A DNA stretch of 64,000 nucleotides from Ideonella livida (GTDB lineage Bacteria > Pseudomonadota > Gammaproteobacteria > Burkholderiales > Burkholderiaceae_C). This document shows, piece after piece, positions 50,170-58,889 of the stretch (position 1 is the first letter of the stretch; every line of letters starts with the position of its first letter). The position numbers were made by a program, and so were the translations under genes. The stretch spans positions 62,001 through 126,000 of the forward strand of contig NZ_JAAGOH010000009.1 of assembly GCF_010499455.1 (NCBI RefSeq), given 5' to 3'. The notes under the pieces were generated by a model. It had not been told where the DNA came from. It ran no database searches and worked only from the letters and a program-made list of their open reading frames with translations.

Positions 50170-50275
50170 TTGTTTGCTCCTTCCTCGGATATCGGGCCGT
50201 TGGCGCTGTGTTTCGGCCAGCGGCTGCAAAAGTTGAGGGGTGGTCATGCTGAGGGCGGCGAGGGGCCACCACGCC

Positions 50276-51472
50276 TCAGAAGAACTCCACCCCGGTGTCC
50301 TTGTCCACAGTGCCCGTGCCGTGGTGCATGGCCTGCATGTCCTCCATCGGGTAGCTGGCCTCCAGCCGGGCCAGCCAGTCCGAGGGGTTGAGCGCGGCCT
50401 CGTCGCGCGACCCCCGCAGCCAGGCCTGCATGCGGCCCATGTCCGAGGTGACCACGCCCAGCATCTGGCTGAGGCGATCCTGGAACTGCAGGTTCATCAT
50501 CACGTCCTCGACATGGCGCTGCGCGTCCTTGCCCGCCTGCCGGAGCGTGCGCGAGCTGCGCGCCGTTTCGGCCAGACTGCCCAGCAGCGCGCGCACCAGG
50601 GTGCGTGCCTCGGCCTCGATGTGCTCGGCCACGTCGGCCGGGGTGTCGGTGCTGGTGCGGGCGGTGGCGCGGGCCAGGTCGGTCTGCTCCTTGATCAGCG
50701 CAATCTGGCGTGAGATGCGCGAAGCCGCCTCCCGCGACTGGGTCGCCAACTGCCGCACTTCCCGGGCGACCACGGCAAAGCGGTGCCCGCCTTCGGTGGA
50801 GCGGGTGGCTTCGACCGAGGCGTTCATGGCCAGCATCTGGGTGGCACGGCTGATGGCCACCAGCTCGGCTGCCAGCGCGGTCAGGCTGTCCACGCTGTGC
50901 TGCACCTGGGTGAGGGCCGTGGCCGCCTCATCGCGGCTTTGCAGTGCGCGCTGCGAGGCCTGCAGCAGGCGGTCCACCTCGCTGCGGTGGTTGTCGATGA
51001 GCTGGTCCAGCGCGCCCGGCGCCAGGTCGGGCGCGCTGGCGCTGGCGGCCAGCGCGATGTCGAGCTGGGCGCTGATCTTGGCAAAGCGCTCCACCAGCTC
51101 GATGCCCGAGCGCTCCACGAACTGCGAGGCGCCCTGCACCTGGCGCTCCCAAACCGGCAGCACCTGGCGGGCCAACACCAGCGCGGCAGGCCCCTGTGGC
51201 CCGGCATCCACGTCCTGGGCTTGGGCGGCAGCCATGGCCTGCAGCATGTCCTGGCGTGCCCGCACGTGCCGCTCACGCCACAGCCCGATGGCCAGGCACA
51301 GCACCAGGGCGACGGCGCCGCCGGGCCAGTCTCCGGCCCAGGTGGCGAGCAGCACCGCCGTGCCGCACAGCGCCAGTCCGGCCAGGGAGCGGTAGGGGGC
51401 CATGTCGGGCCGTCGGCTGGTGGCGCTGGAGGAAGGCGAGGCAGGCGTCATGGGCGGCGGCAGCGGTGACAT
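50276..51472 (-). CDS. Small MCP-like protein with CheZ-like motif
   Basis: The 398-residue product (start uncertain; ATG 51451 or 51586 are alternatives) has two close hydrophobic segments (28-46 and 50-65) and no periplasmic sensor. A coiled coil then leads to an MCP-like tip (about 205-250; TQMLAMNASVEATR, RFAVVAREVRQLATQS). After a short return helix comes NLQFQDRLSQML (residues 327-338). Its D332xxxQ336 spacing matches the CheZ phosphatase active site (D143 and Q147 of E. coli CheZ, within FQDLTGQ). It is the first gene of the minus-strand cluster and is followed by cheY. Receptor versus CheY-P phosphatase function is not settled by sequence. Confidence 0.75.
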   Translation of the reverse strand: MSPLPPPMTPASPSSSATSRRPDMAPYRSLAGLALCGTAVLLATWAGDWPGGAVALVLCLAIGLWRERHVRARQDMLQAMAAAQAQDVDAGPQGPAALVLARQVLPVWERQVQGASQFVERSGIELVERFAKISAQLDIALAASASAPDLAPGALDQLIDNHRSEVDRLLQASQRALQSRDEAATALTQVQHSVDSLTALAAELVAISRATQMLAMNASVEATRSTEGGHRFAVVAREVRQLATQSREAASRISRQIALIKEQTDLARATARTSTDTPADVAEHIEAEARTLVRALLGSLAETARSSRTLRQAGKDAQRHVEDVMMNLQFQDRLSQMLGVVTSDMGRMQAWLRGSRDEAALNPSDWLARLEASYPMEDMQAMHHGTGTVDKDTGVEFF

Positions 51473-51735
51473 CGGGCGTTGGCGCCGCCCTGATGCCAGG
51501 TGGGCACCGCCCAGGCTGGCCGGGCGGCATGAAAGTTCTGGCTCATCTTCGGCTCGGGAGCGCCGATACATGAGCCGATGAAACATGGCTTTACCAAGCA
51601 GTTCGCCGGCTCCTGGCGTCACCGTCTGCCTAGCATCGGTGTCACGCCGGATGGCGCCTGGGTGTACCCCGGCGCATGGGGCCGCCCCCAGGCCCCGGCA
51701 GCCGCCCAACTCCAGGACAGGACGGACCCTCTTCC

Positions 51736-53826
51736 ATGAAGTTCAGTCTGAACGCCTCGCCCGCCAAGGCCTGGCTCACCCGCCTGCGGGGTTACTTCCG
51801 CTACCACGGCCTGTCTTCGCCCGGCGTGCGCCTTATGCGCAACCTGTCCATGGACGCCAAGGACGGTGTGGTCGCCCTGCTGGTCGCCTTGCCCATTGCC
51901 TGGGCGGGGCTGCACTGGCTGGCCCAGACCGATGCGCGCTCGCAGGCCCTGGCGCAGGCGGTGCGGCTGGCCGAGCTGCAGGCCCAGGCCACCACCGCCG
52001 CCCAGGCGTGGCAGGCCATGGCATCTGCCCCCGCCGCCCCGTCCAACACATCCGCGGCTCCGGCGGCGGCCCTCACCGCCACCCAGGCCTTGTTGGACGG
52101 CCTGCGTGATTGGGGCGATCTGCGCGCCGAACCGCTGGTGGGGCCGCTCCAGGCCGTCCTGCGCGATGTGGCGGGCGGGCGCGGCCAAGTGGAACCCGCC
52201 GCCGTGACGGTGGTGCTGGAGCATCTGGTGCGGCTGAAGTCGGCCCTGGCCGCCGCGGCCGCTTCCGGGGAGGTCACCGGCGCCTCTGCGCAAGGCGCGC
52301 TGGCCGGCCTGTGGTTGCTGATGCCGTCACCGGCGGCTTCGGCCGCTGCGGCGGTGGGCCCGGCGGTCGTGGCGGTGCCGGCAACCGATGTGGCTTCGGC
52401 GGCTGTGGCGATGCCGTCTGCGGCCCTGGCCGCTTCTGCGGTGGAGGCGGCCGGCGCAGCGTCCGCGCCGATGGCCGCCGCAGAAGCGGAGGCGGCCACG
52501 GTGGCTGCGCCGTCGGCCTTGCCTGCCCCGGCGGACCGAGCCCAGGCGCCTTCAACGGCTGCCACGGCGATGGCGGCGACGGCGGCGGTGGATGGGTCCT
52601 CCCTGAGGCTGGCCTTGGCGGCCCAAGCCTTGCGGGCCCAGCTCTGGGCCTCGCCCGACATGTCGGTGGACGAGCGCCAACGCTGGCACCAGCTGCTCGA
52701 CCGGCTGGACGTGGCGGCTGCCCAAGGGGGCGATCGCGCGACCAGCGGGTCCACCCTGCCAGCCGTGGCCGGCGAACTGCTGAGGACTTTCGAGCAGCAC
52801 CGGCAGCAGGCCATGGTGCGTGAACAGGCCGATCACCAGCGCCACGTTCGCCAGGTGGGCGGCATGCTGCTGCTGCTGGTGGCCCTGGCCGCCTATTTCC
52901 TTTACAGCAACCACCTGGTGATGCGCGGCGGACTGCGTGTGCTGCGCGAGCAGATCGAGCGCCTGGGCCGCGGTGACCTGCGCAGCCAGGGCACCGGCTT
53001 TGGCAAAGACGAGATCGGCCTGTCGCTGCGCACCCTGGACCGCGGCATGCACTCACTGGCCAGCCTGATGGACGCCGTCCACCAGGGCGTGGCGGCGGTC
53101 TCGCATGCCTCACGCGACGTGGCCAATGGCAACGCCGGCCTGGCCAACCGCACCGGCAGCATGCGCTCGGCCATGGGCGATGTGTCCACCCGCGCCCAGG
53201 ACTCCTGCCAGCGCATGGACCAGTGCGCCACCGCGGTGGAGCTGGTGACCGAACAGGTGCGGCAGGCTCGGGTGGAGGCCCGCCGCAGCCGCCAGGCCAT
53301 GGCCCAGCTGCAGGAGCGCATGCAGAGCCTGCAGGCCCGCAGCCAGGAAATTGCGCAAATGGTCGGGATCATGGAAACGATTGCCTTCCAGTCCAAGCTG
53401 CTGTCGCTCAACGCCTCGGTGGAGGCCGCTGGCGCGGGCGAGAACGGCAAGGGCTTTGCTGTCGTGGCCCAGGAAATGCGGGCCTTGGCCGAGCGCAGCG
53501 GCCAATCCGCCCAGCGCATCCGCGACATCGTGGCCACCTCGGTGGCCGACATCGGCGACGGCGGCGTGCTGGCCGAGCGGGCCGATGCCTGTGTGCGCCA
53601 CACCGATGAAGCCATGCGTGAGATCGACGACGTGATGATCTCGGTGGTCCAGGCCACCCGCGAGGGCATGTCCCAGACCTCCGAGGTGCTGACCATCGCC
53701 CGGGACGTGGAGACAGCCGTCGACAAGAACACCCGCCTCATCGACCAGTTGGCGCAGGCCTCCCAGGCCCTGCGCGATCAGGGCGACGCCCTGCGCCGCT
53801 CGGTGCGCCACTTTGCCTTGGATTGA
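51736..53826 (+). CDS. Methyl-accepting protein with Ala-rich periplasmic domain
   Basis: The 696-residue receptor has TM1 (about 43-63), a periplasmic part of about 310 residues, TM2 (374-397), a HAMP-like region, and a shortened MCP signalling domain with the tip around 542-590 ([38 protein letters not shown]). Residues about 200-290 of the periplasmic part are extremely Ala/Val/Pro-rich and are probably disordered. No CheR pentapeptide is present. It diverges from the CheZ-motif gene across a gap of about 260 nt that should hold both promoters. ATG 51736 (MKFSLNASP) is preferred over an upstream in-frame Met. Confidence 0.87.
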   Translation: MKFSLNASPAKAWLTRLRGYFRYHGLSSPGVRLMRNLSMDAKDGVVALLVALPIAWAGLHWLAQTDARSQALAQAVRLAELQAQATTAAQAWQAMASAPAAPSNTSAAPAAALTATQALLDGLRDWGDLRAEPLVGPLQAVLRDVAGGRGQVEPAAVTVVLEHLVRLKSALAAAAASGEVTGASAQGALAGLWLLMPSPAASAAAAVGPAVVAVPATDVASAAVAMPSAALAASAVEAAGAASAPMAAAEAEAATVAAPSALPAPADRAQAPSTAATAMAATAAVDGSSLRLALAAQALRAQLWASPDMSVDERQRWHQLLDRLDVAAAQGGDRATSGSTLPAVAGELLRTFEQHRQQAMVREQADHQRHVRQVGGMLLLLVALAAYFLYSNHLVMRGGLRVLREQIERLGRGDLRSQGTGFGKDEIGLSLRTLDRGMHSLASLMDAVHQGVAAVSHASRDVANGNAGLANRTGSMRSAMGDVSTRAQDSCQRMDQCATAVELVTEQVRQARVEARRSRQAMAQLQERMQSLQARSQEIAQMVGIMETIAFQSKLLSLNASVEAAGAGENGKGFAVVAQEMRALAERSGQSAQRIRDIVATSVADIGDGGVLAERADACVRHTDEAMREIDDVMISVVQATREGMSQTSEVLTIARDVETAVDKNTRLIDQLAQASQALRDQGDALRRSVRHFALD

Positions 53827-53854
53827 CCGCCCACTCCGGCCACAGGACTCCCCC

Positions 53855-56284
53855 ATGACCCTGCGACTCCCGCTCGCCTGGCTGCGCCGACGCCAACACG
53901 GTTGGCTGGGCTCCAGCCTGCTGTACCGCCTGCAGCTGCTGCTGGTCCTGATGGCGGTGCCCGTGCTCCTGCTGCTGACCTATCAGGTCTGGCAGGTCGT
54001 TGAACGCCATGCCGCCTGGCGCCTCCAGCGGCAGGATCTGCAGCTGCTGCAGTCCCTGCTCACGCTGGTGGAGGCGGGCAACCGCCAGGTGGGCAAGACG
54101 GATGCCGAGGCGAGCGCCGCTCTGCAGGACCTGCAGGCCCACGCGCCTCGACTCCAGACCCTGGGCGTGGAGGTACCGGTGGCCGAGGCCTCGGGCTGGG
54201 TACGGGGCCAGGCCCTAGGGCTGACCGCCGTCGAGCAGCTGCTGGCGTACAGCCCGGTGGGCCAGCTGGAGTCCGAGCCCCAGCTGCGCATGGGGCGGTT
54301 GGCGCTGGAGCGGCTGTTGCCGCTGCTCCTGCAGATCCGGACCCTGCAGGCCACGGATGGCCAGGACCCGACCCACTGGCAGGCCCTGGGGATGTTGCTG
54401 GAGCCGCTGCAGTTGGAGCTGGGCCTGGGCGTGCATGCCCTGCGCTCGGCCGGTGCGGTGCTGCCGGCCAACTGGCCCCTGTTGCAGGAGGCCCTGACCC
54501 AGGCGCATGGTCAGCTGCATCTGGAGCGTGCGGGGGGGGCGGAAGCTTCCGTCGAGGGCCTGCGTGCGGAGGCCCTGGCGTTCATGAAGGGCAGCCTCAG
54601 CCTGGCGCAGCAGGCCGCCGAGCACCAGTGGTGGACCATGTGGTCCGGCCTGCTTGCCGGTTCTGCGCTGGTGGTGGGCCTTCTGGTGCTGGCCGCCTGG
54701 CAGGCGCGGCAGCTACAGCGCCAGCTGGGCGAAAGCGTGGTGGCGCTGCGCGGCCGGGTGCGCGCCCTGGGCGAGGGGGACCTGCGGGGCGAGGTGGACG
54801 CGGCCCCGCTGCTGGTGGACCTGCAGCCCTTGCACACCTCGCTGGACCGGATGACCCAGCGGCTGGCAGAGCTGGTGGCCGAGGTGCGCACCTGTGCCCT
54901 GCGGGTGGACGAGACCGGGCAGGACATGGCCCGCGACGGCGCGTCCCTGAGTGTGGTGCTGGGGGAGATGGTGGGCGAGATGCGCCGCATGTCGCTGGCG
55001 CAGCGGCGCCTGTCCCATGCCTGCCGGGCCCAGCATGACCTGGGGGAGCGTCTGGCGCGGCGCACCCGCGGTCTGCGCGAAACCGCCGACCAGGGGCGGG
55101 AGGTGATGGAGGAGGGCGTGCAGACCGTGGTGGCGCTGGAGGAGAGCATGAAGACGGTGGCCGAGATCAACGCGGCCATCGACGACATTGCCTTCCAGAC
55201 CCACCTGCTCTCGCTCAATGCCGCGGTGGAGGCGGCCAAGGCTGGCGTGGCCGGACGGGGTTTCAGCGTGGTCGCCGGGGATGTGCGCGTGCTGGCCGGC
55301 CGCTGCGCTGAAGCCGCGGCCCGTATCGGGCAGGCGCTGGCCCAGACCGCCGACCAGACCCGCAAGGCTCGCACTTTGACTGAGCACGCCCGGGTGGCCA
55401 TCCAGGACCTGGCCCATGGCACGGCGGACCTCAGCGGCAGCCTGGAGCAGGGCCAGACCCTGCGCCAGACCCAGGAGCACGAATTGCAGCAGGCCGAGTC
55501 TGGCCTGGCGCAGGTGAAGGAGCACGCCCAATTGGCCAGCCGGCTGTCGATGCAGTTCGACCGTGGTGCCCTGCAGTTGGCACGGCAGGGCCAGGGCTTG
55601 CGCGCTTCGGTGCGTGCGGTGCAGCTGCGCCAGGCCAGCGCCGAAGAGGCCCGCGAATTGGTGCGCGCTGCCCTGACCCATGTGCAGGAGGTGGGCTGGC
55701 AGCAGGCGGTGCAGGACTTCCACCAGACCGGGGGCCGCTTCCAGCAAGGGGGGCTCTACCTCTTCGGGTTTGATGACGCTGACCGCTACCTGGTGTTCGG
55801 CCCCGCGCCTGACTGGGTGGGCCGCAGCGCTCGCGAGACTTTCCCGGCGGACTGGCCCAAGGTGGAAGAATTTTTGCGGCGCGCGCGCAAGGTCATCGGT
55901 CAGCATGGTGAGGGCTGGGTGGAGTACGAGGGCCCCGACGCGCAGCTCAAGGTGGCGGTGCACAAGACCGGCTTTGTCACCGGCTTGGGCGATGGGGGCT
56001 TCCTGGGCTGCAGCGTGGTGCGGACCGCCGCCTCCGCGGAGGCGCTCCAGGACCGCGAGGGCCCGGCGGAGGCTGTGGACGACGACGAGGCAGGGCGCCC
56101 GGGAGGCGCCCTGGGGACTGCCGCCCTCGGCACCGCGGCCGGTCTGGCCGGCATGGCGGCGGGCGAGGTCGGTGAAGTCGGTGAAGTCGGTGAGGTCGGT
56201 GAGGCGGACGACAGCGGCGGGTTCGACGGTTGGGGCGAGCCGGGCGAGACGGCGTCTTCCAACGCCCTGGGCCAGCCGGGCTGA
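53855..56284 (+). CDS. Methyl-accepting protein with C-terminal Cache-like domain
   Basis: The 809-residue protein has TM1 (22-44), a helical periplasmic domain (45-255), TM2 (about 258-282) and an MCP signalling domain (tip DDIAFQTHLLSLNAAVEAAK). After it, residues about 600-725 resemble a single Cache domain of the sCache_2 type: YLFGFDDADRYLVFGPAPDWVGR, then GEGWVEYEGPDAQLKVAVHKTGFV and a GFLGCSVVR strand. That places a domain that is usually periplasmic on the cytoplasmic side. The last 80 residues are acidic and Gly-rich with a (GEV)4 repeat. It starts 28 nt after the previous receptor and is probably co-transcribed with it. Confidence 0.87.
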   Translation: MTLRLPLAWLRRRQHGWLGSSLLYRLQLLLVLMAVPVLLLLTYQVWQVVERHAAWRLQRQDLQLLQSLLTLVEAGNRQVGKTDAEASAALQDLQAHAPRLQTLGVEVPVAEASGWVRGQALGLTAVEQLLAYSPVGQLESEPQLRMGRLALERLLPLLLQIRTLQATDGQDPTHWQALGMLLEPLQLELGLGVHALRSAGAVLPANWPLLQEALTQAHGQLHLERAGGAEASVEGLRAEALAFMKGSLSLAQQAAEHQWWTMWSGLLAGSALVVGLLVLAAWQARQLQRQLGESVVALRGRVRALGEGDLRGEVDAAPLLVDLQPLHTSLDRMTQRLAELVAEVRTCALRVDETGQDMARDGASLSVVLGEMVGEMRRMSLAQRRLSHACRAQHDLGERLARRTRGLRETADQGREVMEEGVQTVVALEESMKTVAEINAAIDDIAFQTHLLSLNAAVEAAKAGVAGRGFSVVAGDVRVLAGRCAEAAARIGQALAQTADQTRKARTLTEHARVAIQDLAHGTADLSGSLEQGQTLRQTQEHELQQAESGLAQVKEHAQLASRLSMQFDRGALQLARQGQGLRASVRAVQLRQASAEEARELVRAALTHVQEVGWQQAVQDFHQTGGRFQQGGLYLFGFDDADRYLVFGPAPDWVGRSARETFPADWPKVEEFLRRARKVIGQHGEGWVEYEGPDAQLKVAVHKTGFVTGLGDGGFLGCSVVRTAASAEALQDREGPAEAVDDDEAGRPGGALGTAALGTAAGLAGMAAGEVGEVGEVGEVGEADDSGGFDGWGEPGETASSNALGQPG
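56162..56197. repeat. 9-nt tandem repeat, four copies, coding for GEV
   Basis: Four units (GGCGAGGTC, GGTGAAGTC, GGTGAAGTC, GGTGAGGTC) run in frame in the tail of the C-terminal Cache receptor. The next codons (GGTGAGGCG) are a degenerate fifth. Confidence 0.85.
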
Positions 56285-56643
56285 AGGCCGGCGGTGGCCG
56301 CAGGGCCGGGCTCCGGCCCCCCAGCAGTTGCCGCGGCAGGCGCGGGGGCGCGGCCATCCGCACCGGCGCTCCCGGCAGGGGGGCGGGGAAGGCTCAGGAG
56401 AACGGGTCCACGTCCTGCGCCGCCGGGACGGCCCGCGTCAGGCTCTCGTACCTGTGGTGGCGGGCATCACCAGCAGGCCGCGACCGTCGAGCACGTCGTC
56501 GGCCTGGCTGGGCAGGGCGTGGGCCGGTCCCAGCGCGGCGATGGCACCGCCCTCCGACCTCTGGTTGGCCTATGCTTGCGGCACAACAGCCACGCGCCAC
56601 GGGCCCGGGGGCCTGCAAGGCGATCAGAGAGGGTCACCGTCAC
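56285..56643. other. 359-nt gap with no recognisable gene
   Basis: I see no convincing gene here. All frames contain only short GC-driven open stretches. One minus-strand frame (about 56400-56560) reads like protein, with residues such as GLLVMPATTGT, but has no start and no family I recognise. The 3' part presumably holds the promoter of the GNAT gene; CCTATGCTTG near 56570 is a weak -10 candidate. Confidence 0.4.
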
Positions 56644-57102
56644 ATGCCGAACTTGCCGGAAGAGTTTCTGTCCCAGGTCTATGAGCAGGCGCCCCGCGAG
56701 CTGGCGCGCCTGGTGGACACCGGTCTGGAGATGTCCAACGAGATGGCGGCACCGCTGGACCAGGTCCGGCCGCTGGCGGTGATGCGGGGCGTCGCGGATG
56801 CGCAGGGCCGGCTGCGCCGTGATGCCCTGGTGGGTGGCGCCATGGGCCGCAGCTGGGGCGCCTGCGTGGAGCTGCAGCAGCTCTGGGTGCACCCCGACCG
56901 CCGCCTGCAAGGGCACGGCCGCCTGTTGGTGGAAGCCTTCGAGCGTGCCGCGCTGCAGCGTGGCTGCCGCTTGGTCTACCTCGAGACCTTCACCTTCCAG
57001 GCGCCGGAGTTCTACGCCCGCCTGGGCTACCAGACCGGCCACCAGATTGCCGGCTTTGGCGCCGGCATCCGCAAGCTGCTGCTGACCAAGGCCCTGCGCT
57101 GA
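56644..57102 (+). CDS. GNAT-family N-acetyltransferase
   Basis: The 152-residue protein has the GNAT acetyl-CoA site in LQQLWVHPDRRLQGHGRLLV, where R-L-Q-G-H-G-R follows the Q/R-x-x-G-x-G/A pattern. The end ETFTFQAPEFYARLGYQTGHQI is typical of motif B. The first 60 residues are the less conserved acceptor-binding half. The substrate is unknown. ATG 56644 is chosen because upstream in-frame Met codons lead into unrelated sequence. The gene stands alone, facing the convergent membrane-protein gene. Confidence 0.83.
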   Translation: MPNLPEEFLSQVYEQAPRELARLVDTGLEMSNEMAAPLDQVRPLAVMRGVADAQGRLRRDALVGGAMGRSWGACVELQQLWVHPDRRLQGHGRLLVEAFERAALQRGCRLVYLETFTFQAPEFYARLGYQTGHQIAGFGAGIRKLLLTKALR

Positions 57103-57130
57103 GGCCCTGCCGGCCGTGGCCGGCAGCCGC

Positions 57131-58816
57131 TCAGTGCAGCAGGTGCAAGGTGGCGGCGCTCAGCCCTGCCAGCGCCGCCAAGTAGAGTGCCGCGGAGGCG
57201 CTGCACAGCAGGACGCCTGGGCGGGGGGCCAGCGCAAAGCACAGGGCCGGCCGGGCCTCGGCGGCCAGCCGCGTGCGGCCGCGCAGGGTTTCGGGCACAC
57301 CGCCGTGCTGGGCCAGCACCCGGGCCAGCAGGTCCAGGCGGTCGGCCAGGCGGTGGGCTCGGCTGCCGCCCGCCCGGTCCCAGGACCGCGCCAGCGCCGT
57401 CACCCGCCACACCGGCAGCAGGCTGAACACCGCCACCAGCCCCGGCACCAGCAGCAAGGGGCTGGCGGCCTGGTGGGCGGGCACCCACAGGGCGGCACCG
57501 GCCCAGGCCAGCAGCGCCAGCAGCCAGCCGGTGGGCACCCGACCCAGCACAGTCAGGCGCAGCCAGCGCAGGCCGGGCAGGCCCGGCAGGGGGGCCATGC
57601 CCACCCAGCCCATCACCAGAGCCAGGCGCATGCCGTCATGGCTGAGGTGGGCGTCACCCAGGTGGACGGGCGGCAGGGTCCACGCCAGCGCGGCCAGGCC
57701 CAGGCCCAGCAGCGCCGGCAGCGCCGCCAGTGCCGCCTCGGCCCATGGCGCCCAGCGGCTGCGGGCGTCTTCATCGTGGCGTCGGGGCTTGCTGCCGCGC
57801 GGGCTGTGGCGCCGGTCCGGCAGCCAGGCCGACCGCAGGCGGTGCTGAACCTGATGGTCGGTCAGGCCCCAGCACACGGCCATGGCGGCGGCCAGGCCCG
57901 CCATGGCCGGCTGCCCGCCCAAGCCCAGATAGGCCGCCAGCAGCAGGGGCACGCCCAGCAGCAGCCACAGGCGCTCGGGCATCAGCCAACGGCCCAGGCC
58001 GCGCAGGTCGCGCTCGGCCCACACGTCCAGCAGGGAGCGTATCCAGGTCTCGCGCTCAGTGGGCACGCCGGCCTGCCAGGGGCGGCGGCGGGCTTCCCGC
58101 ACCTTGGCGGGCCAGGCGCACACCCGGCCGGCCTGCGACCAGAGGTGCCGGCGCCGCAGCTTCCACAGGCCGTCGGCGTTCTGCCGCAGCAGGCCCAGGC
58201 TTTCCTGCTCGGCCAGCCGTGGGCCGGTGCCGCGCGCGGCCAGTTGGGCCAGCACCTCCGGCAGTCCCAGCAGGGCCGGGCGGCGGCTGCTCAAGCGGGC
58301 CAGCTCCGCCAGGTGCTGCTCCCATTGGCACTGGAGGTCGTCCTCGCAGGCGTCGCTCACCCGGGTGCCTTGCAGCGCCGGCAGCAGTTCCGGCAGGCGG
58401 CGGTTGACCGTCATCAGGCAGCGGTGGTCGCCAAAGAAACTCATCAGGCTGAGCTGCACCGGCAGGCTGTCGGCCTGCTCGTCCTGCTCGATCAGCGCCA
58501 GCACGCCGCGTTCAGGCTGCCAGAACAGTTGGCTGTGCACCCGCCGCCGCGGGTCGGAGGCCAGCAAGGGAGGTTGGGCCACCGCATAGAGGGGTAGGAA
58601 TCCCAGGCCCATGAGCCCGGGGTGCAGGCTGCCGAAGAGCTCGCGCAGGTAGGACGGCAGGTCCTGGAAATCCACCCGGCGGGCGGCGCCCACCTTCAGG
58701 CGCAGGGCGCGCAGCATCAGTGCCGCGGCCAGGCGCTCGCGCCACAGCACTGCCGCCACCAGGGGCAGGGCCAGCGGGATCAGCAGCCACCAGGGCAGGT
58801 CGGGCAGTGGGAACAT
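57131..58816 (-). CDS. Large membrane protein of unknown family
   Basis: I do not recognise this 561-residue protein. It has one N-terminal membrane helix (about 6-25), a soluble segment of about 230 residues with HSQLFWQPERGVLALIEQDEQ and SFFGDHRCLMTVNRRL, then about seven hydrophobic helices (from residue 285), and a final pair near the C-terminus. Trp, Leu and Arg content is high. The ATG at 58816 is the first Met of the frame and is followed by a plausible membrane segment. The lipoprotein gene lies 73 nt upstream in the same direction, so they may share a transcript. Codon use matches its neighbours. Confidence 0.65.
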   Translation of the reverse strand: MFPLPDLPWWLLIPLALPLVAAVLWRERLAAALMLRALRLKVGAARRVDFQDLPSYLRELFGSLHPGLMGLGFLPLYAVAQPPLLASDPRRRVHSQLFWQPERGVLALIEQDEQADSLPVQLSLMSFFGDHRCLMTVNRRLPELLPALQGTRVSDACEDDLQCQWEQHLAELARLSSRRPALLGLPEVLAQLAARGTGPRLAEQESLGLLRQNADGLWKLRRRHLWSQAGRVCAWPAKVREARRRPWQAGVPTERETWIRSLLDVWAERDLRGLGRWLMPERLWLLLGVPLLLAAYLGLGGQPAMAGLAAAMAVCWGLTDHQVQHRLRSAWLPDRRHSPRGSKPRRHDEDARSRWAPWAEAALAALPALLGLGLAALAWTLPPVHLGDAHLSHDGMRLALVMGWVGMAPLPGLPGLRWLRLTVLGRVPTGWLLALLAWAGAALWVPAHQAASPLLLVPGLVAVFSLLPVWRVTALARSWDRAGGSRAHRLADRLDLLARVLAQHGGVPETLRGRTRLAAEARPALCFALAPRPGVLLCSASAALYLAALAGLSAATLHLLH

Positions 58817-58889
58817 CGGTCAGCAGTAGGATCGGCACGCCCGGCGTGGCCTGTAGCGGTCTGGCGGTGTGCCGGACCTCATCGGGCGT

